This document shows positions 62,025 through 64,000 of a DNA stretch of 64,000 nt, piece after piece. Source of the DNA: G965262015 sp965262015 (GTDB taxonomy: Bacteria > Spirochaetota > Leptospiria > Turneriellales > CBDBES01); contig OZ253494.1 of assembly GCA_965262015.1 (NCBI GenBank), positions 62,001 through 126,000 on the forward strand, read 5' to 3'. The position numbers and the translations under genes are program-made. The first letter of the stretch is position 1; each line of letters opens with the position of its first letter. Below the pieces are notes generated by a model. The model made no database searches. It was not told the origin of the DNA and worked only from the letters and a program-made list of their open reading frames with translations.

Positions 62025-63191
62025 TTGGATTCGTGGATTCATAGTTTTTCACCAACGAAGATTTCCCTGGAATATAATTGCCTACCCAAGGTAGGCAATT
62101 ATTTGAAGAATGTTGGGAAACGTATTTTAATCGTTAATACACAGTCTGCAAATACACAAGTGCAGTACGAGGAAGAATTGCTCATTTTGGAGCAAGGTAT
62201 CAAGCAAGCTGTCGAGCACTGTGTTATTTATGACTATGTATATGAGGATATTAATCATGATTTCTTAGATACTATGACATTCTCTATTCAACAGTCATAT
62301 ATCGATTTAATTATCGCTTTTGGCGGACTCAAAAGTATTAACACAGCTAAGATTGTTTCGTTGTTAGCAACAAACCAACTTTTTGCATCCGAACTTTTAG
62401 AGGGTAAGGCTATTTATTCAGATGCCATACCTCTCGTGAGCATACCCATATGGCCTCTTTTAGGTGAAGAGATTGGTATAGCCTCTTTTTTATGTACTGC
62501 AGATAACTTGAGAGTAGGCAAACATATTTTTCATGATTCAACCATACCCAAGATATGTTTTTACGATCCTAAAATAAATGGTAAATTGTCTGTAGATCAT
62601 GCCTCCAAAATTTCAGGTGCCATTATAGTGAGCTGTATAGAAAGTTTACTCAAAGCTAAATCAAACATATTCCAAAGTACCACACTAAAAAAAGCTATGA
62701 ACTCTATAACAACATACGCTATCAAATTTGCCAAACAACCTTTTCATGAAGAATTTTCCTCAAATATTTTTGCTACATCATGTTTACTAGGCCAAAGCTT
62801 ATACACATGCCCACCAGGGATAGCATGGAGCCTATCACATACCATGCACATGCTCTACAACATAGATTTTCATTATAGTATGTCTGTCTTAATACCACAT
62901 GTTATAAATTTTTATCTTAGCAAAAATTCAGGTGCATGTGCTCATATTGCCCCATTAATGGATATTGATACCCTAACACTCAAGCAAATTGAAGTCGGTA
63001 CACAGGTAATTAACACGATTAATGGTCTCTTTCAACAATTAAATTTACCTACTGCATTGTCAGAATTAAATTTTCAGAAAAATAATATCGCAAATATTGC
63101 GGAAAGTGCAATATCACTTGTATATCTTGATGAAATGGACAATTTTGTTACTATTCAAGATCTGGAAGCCATCTTACTCGCTGCTTTATAG
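62025..63191 (+). CDS. Degenerate iron-containing alcohol dehydrogenase homologue
   Basis: A 388-residue protein with the Fe-ADH fold: FSPTKISLEYNCLPKVGNYL at the start and IIAFGGLKSINTAKIVSLLA, which corresponds to the GGGSxxDxAK motif. In that motif GS is changed to LK and the Asp to Asn. The metal ligand region SGAIIVSCIESLL lacks the Asp and His of the usual SGLDALTHAIE. Further on, WSLSHTMHMLYNIDFH keeps one His but loses two ligands. It is therefore likely a non-catalytic relative. The start is a TTG; a 13-bp inverted repeat lies near codons 17-26. Confidence 0.7.
   Translation: MDSWIHSFSPTKISLEYNCLPKVGNYLKNVGKRILIVNTQSANTQVQYEEELLILEQGIKQAVEHCVIYDYVYEDINHDFLDTMTFSIQQSYIDLIIAFGGLKSINTAKIVSLLATNQLFASELLEGKAIYSDAIPLVSIPIWPLLGEEIGIASFLCTADNLRVGKHIFHDSTIPKICFYDPKINGKLSVDHASKISGAIIVSCIESLLKAKSNIFQSTTLKKAMNSITTYAIKFAKQPFHEEFSSNIFATSCLLGQSLYTCPPGIAWSLSHTMHMLYNIDFHYSMSVLIPHVINFYLSKNSGACAHIAPLMDIDTLTLKQIEVGTQVINTINGLFQQLNLPTALSELNFQKNNIANIAESAISLVYLDEMDNFVTIQDLEAILLAAL
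62074..62102. promoter_or_regulatory. Perfect 13-bp inverted repeat, 3-base loop
   Basis: ATAATTGCCTACC pairs with GGTAGGCAATTAT around a CAA loop, a strong hairpin located about 50 bases after the start of the iron-ADH-like gene and 72 bases after the flgM stop. It has no T-run, so it is not a typical terminator; it could be an attenuator, RNA processing site or regulator-binding site. Confidence 0.7.
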
Positions 63192-63284
63192 AGGGTTGTT
63201 ATTCTACACCAATACATGTATACGATCATAAACGAATAATAAAAAAACCACATTCAATAGGATAAAATCAAGCAAAATCACTTG

Positions 63285-63435
63285 TTTTTATCTTATATAA
63301 AGACAGTAGAGCTTGATATATTTATTTTTTGAGCTATTCCTCTATAACTCATCTTCTCTGATAAATAAGTATCCATTATTTGTAATGAATTTTCATTGGT
63401 CATTCTCTTTGCTTTGAATATTTTAAGAAAAAAAG
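63285..63435 (-). mobile_element. IS30-type transposase remnant, copy C (gene-free region 63192-63612)
   Basis: Third copy of the repeat at 11.7 and 19.3 kb, on the same strand. After the start at 63396 the frame reads MKIHYK, stop, then in a shifted frame MDTYLSEKMSYRGIAQ and KINISSSTVF, the IS30 helix-turn-helix domain. Only the N-terminal part is present; the 3' end seen in copies A and B is absent. The remaining gap holds no gene; a lipoprotein gene starts at 63613. Confidence 0.66.
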
Positions 63436-63600
63436 ATTATGAATCTCCTTAAACTATTCATAACTAAACTTGACTTTTAAATAGGTTTCATATAAGTTAA
63501 AAAATTTTAATTTGACCACCTTGTTACTATATTTTAGGCTGTCTATGGAAAGGTGGGTTGCGGTGTATACTAGTTTTCATGGATAGTCTATATTTGTTTT

Positions 63601-63606
63601 ACGGAG
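63601..63606 (+). promoter_or_regulatory. Ribosome binding site deciding a GTG start
   Basis: ACGGAG lies 6 bases before GTG 63613. It supports this start rather than the internal ATG at 63634 for the lipoprotein gene, and keeps the whole signal peptide. Confidence 0.7.
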
Positions 63607-63612
63607 TTTACT

Positions 63613-64000
63613 GTGTTTAAGATAAGTCGCTCAATGTATTTAAAGGTCGCTTTACTCGTCTCGGTAGTGTACTGTTTATCTGTTGCTATAGGATGCCGTG
63701 AACGGCACAAGCATGTGCATGCAAACCCTTTTAAAATACTTGTCCATCATGTAGATCTACGTGATACGCAGAAGAATAAGATTCATGCGGTAGCAAAAAA
63801 ATACAAAGCAATGAAAAAGGCGATGTACTCAAAAACCAAGAAAAATTGGCATAATACACTGGCACAAGAGATTAAGAAAGAAAATATTAATAAAGTCACT
63901 CTAAGTGGTTTGATGGTGGCCAAACATGAGGCTAAAAAACAATTGTATAATTTTCTAGTGGAGCAATTAGTAGAGGTCCATGGTATGCTTGATAGTAAGC
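63613..64000 (+). CDS. Lipoprotein, possibly Spy/CpxP-like (partial at window end)
   Basis: The frame stays open from GTG 63613 to the window end, so only the first 129 residues are seen. The signal segment VALLVSVVYCLSVAIGC ends in a clear lipobox (VAIGC), so it is a lipoprotein. After it a charged, helical region follows (VDLRDTQKNKIHAVAKKYKAMKKAM), of the LTxxQ/Spy type found in periplasmic stress proteins, but no full motif was verified. Confidence 0.6.
   Translation, partial: MFKISRSMYLKVALLVSVVYCLSVAIGCRERHKHVHANPFKILVHHVDLRDTQKNKIHAVAKKYKAMKKAMYSKTKKNWHNTLAQEIKKENINKVTLSGLMVAKHEAKKQLYNFLVEQLVEVHGMLDSK

Overview
The window is a densely packed, AT-rich bacterial chromosome segment, most likely from a spirochaete (phylum Spirochaetota). 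The main evidence is the flagellar block flgG-flgA-flgH-flgI-flgJ with an FlgJ that has only the rod-binding domain, a separate FlgM, a Jag-N/FapA (DUF342) protein, short-spaced operons and several lax lipoprotein-type signal sequences. The gene set looks like that of a host-associated organism with some gene decay. This placement is an inference from gene content; no 16S rRNA is present.

Region 1 (1-10704) is the distal S10-spc-alpha ribosomal protein cluster, rpmC to rplQ, with secY, adk, map, a short rpmJ, rpsD and rpoA included, and a tRNA-Leu(GAG) at its end. No infA is found between map and rpmJ. Most genes are 2-10 bases apart, and many start codons sit in a TTATG context with no clear Shine-Dalgarno motif.

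Region 2 (10718-29384) holds an MBL-fold hydrolase, a five-gene Gld-like ABC exporter operon, the queuosine precursor genes queE-queD-queC, fabG, a GtrA-tsaE-tsaB-rnr run, a HEAT-repeat protein, the potassium transporter trkH, lepA, and a 29-residue AURKAIP1/COX24-type ribosomal protein. Two degraded IS30-type transposase remnants lie in the gene-free stretches here, and a third lies near 63.3 kb.

Region 3 (29457-39781) is the most unusual part. It encodes a secreted protein with a probable beta-barrel end, a periplasmic protein with an (EATRKA)n tail, a membrane protein whose cytoplasmic half resembles FliG middle and C-terminal domains, a MotA/ExbB-like channel protein and a MotB/OmpA-like protein. 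A beta-barrel protein, an amidase and a FapA protein follow. The simplest reading is an accessory proton-driven, envelope-spanning motor built from flagellar rotor and stator parts but separate from the flagellar genes in this window.

Region 4 (39778-64000) carries cca, a DAHP synthase, a HIT protein, proB, the flagellar rod/ring genes, an IS481-like transposase remnant beside a GST-type protein, rpmA-obgE, lipA with a protoporphyrinogen-oxidase-like gene, a nitronate monooxygenase, plsC, a DUF2064 glycosyltransferase, a class A penicillin-binding protein, dnaX, flgM and a degenerate iron-alcohol-dehydrogenase homologue. It ends in a partial lipoprotein gene. Functions come from reading motifs and domain order by eye; no database search was run.
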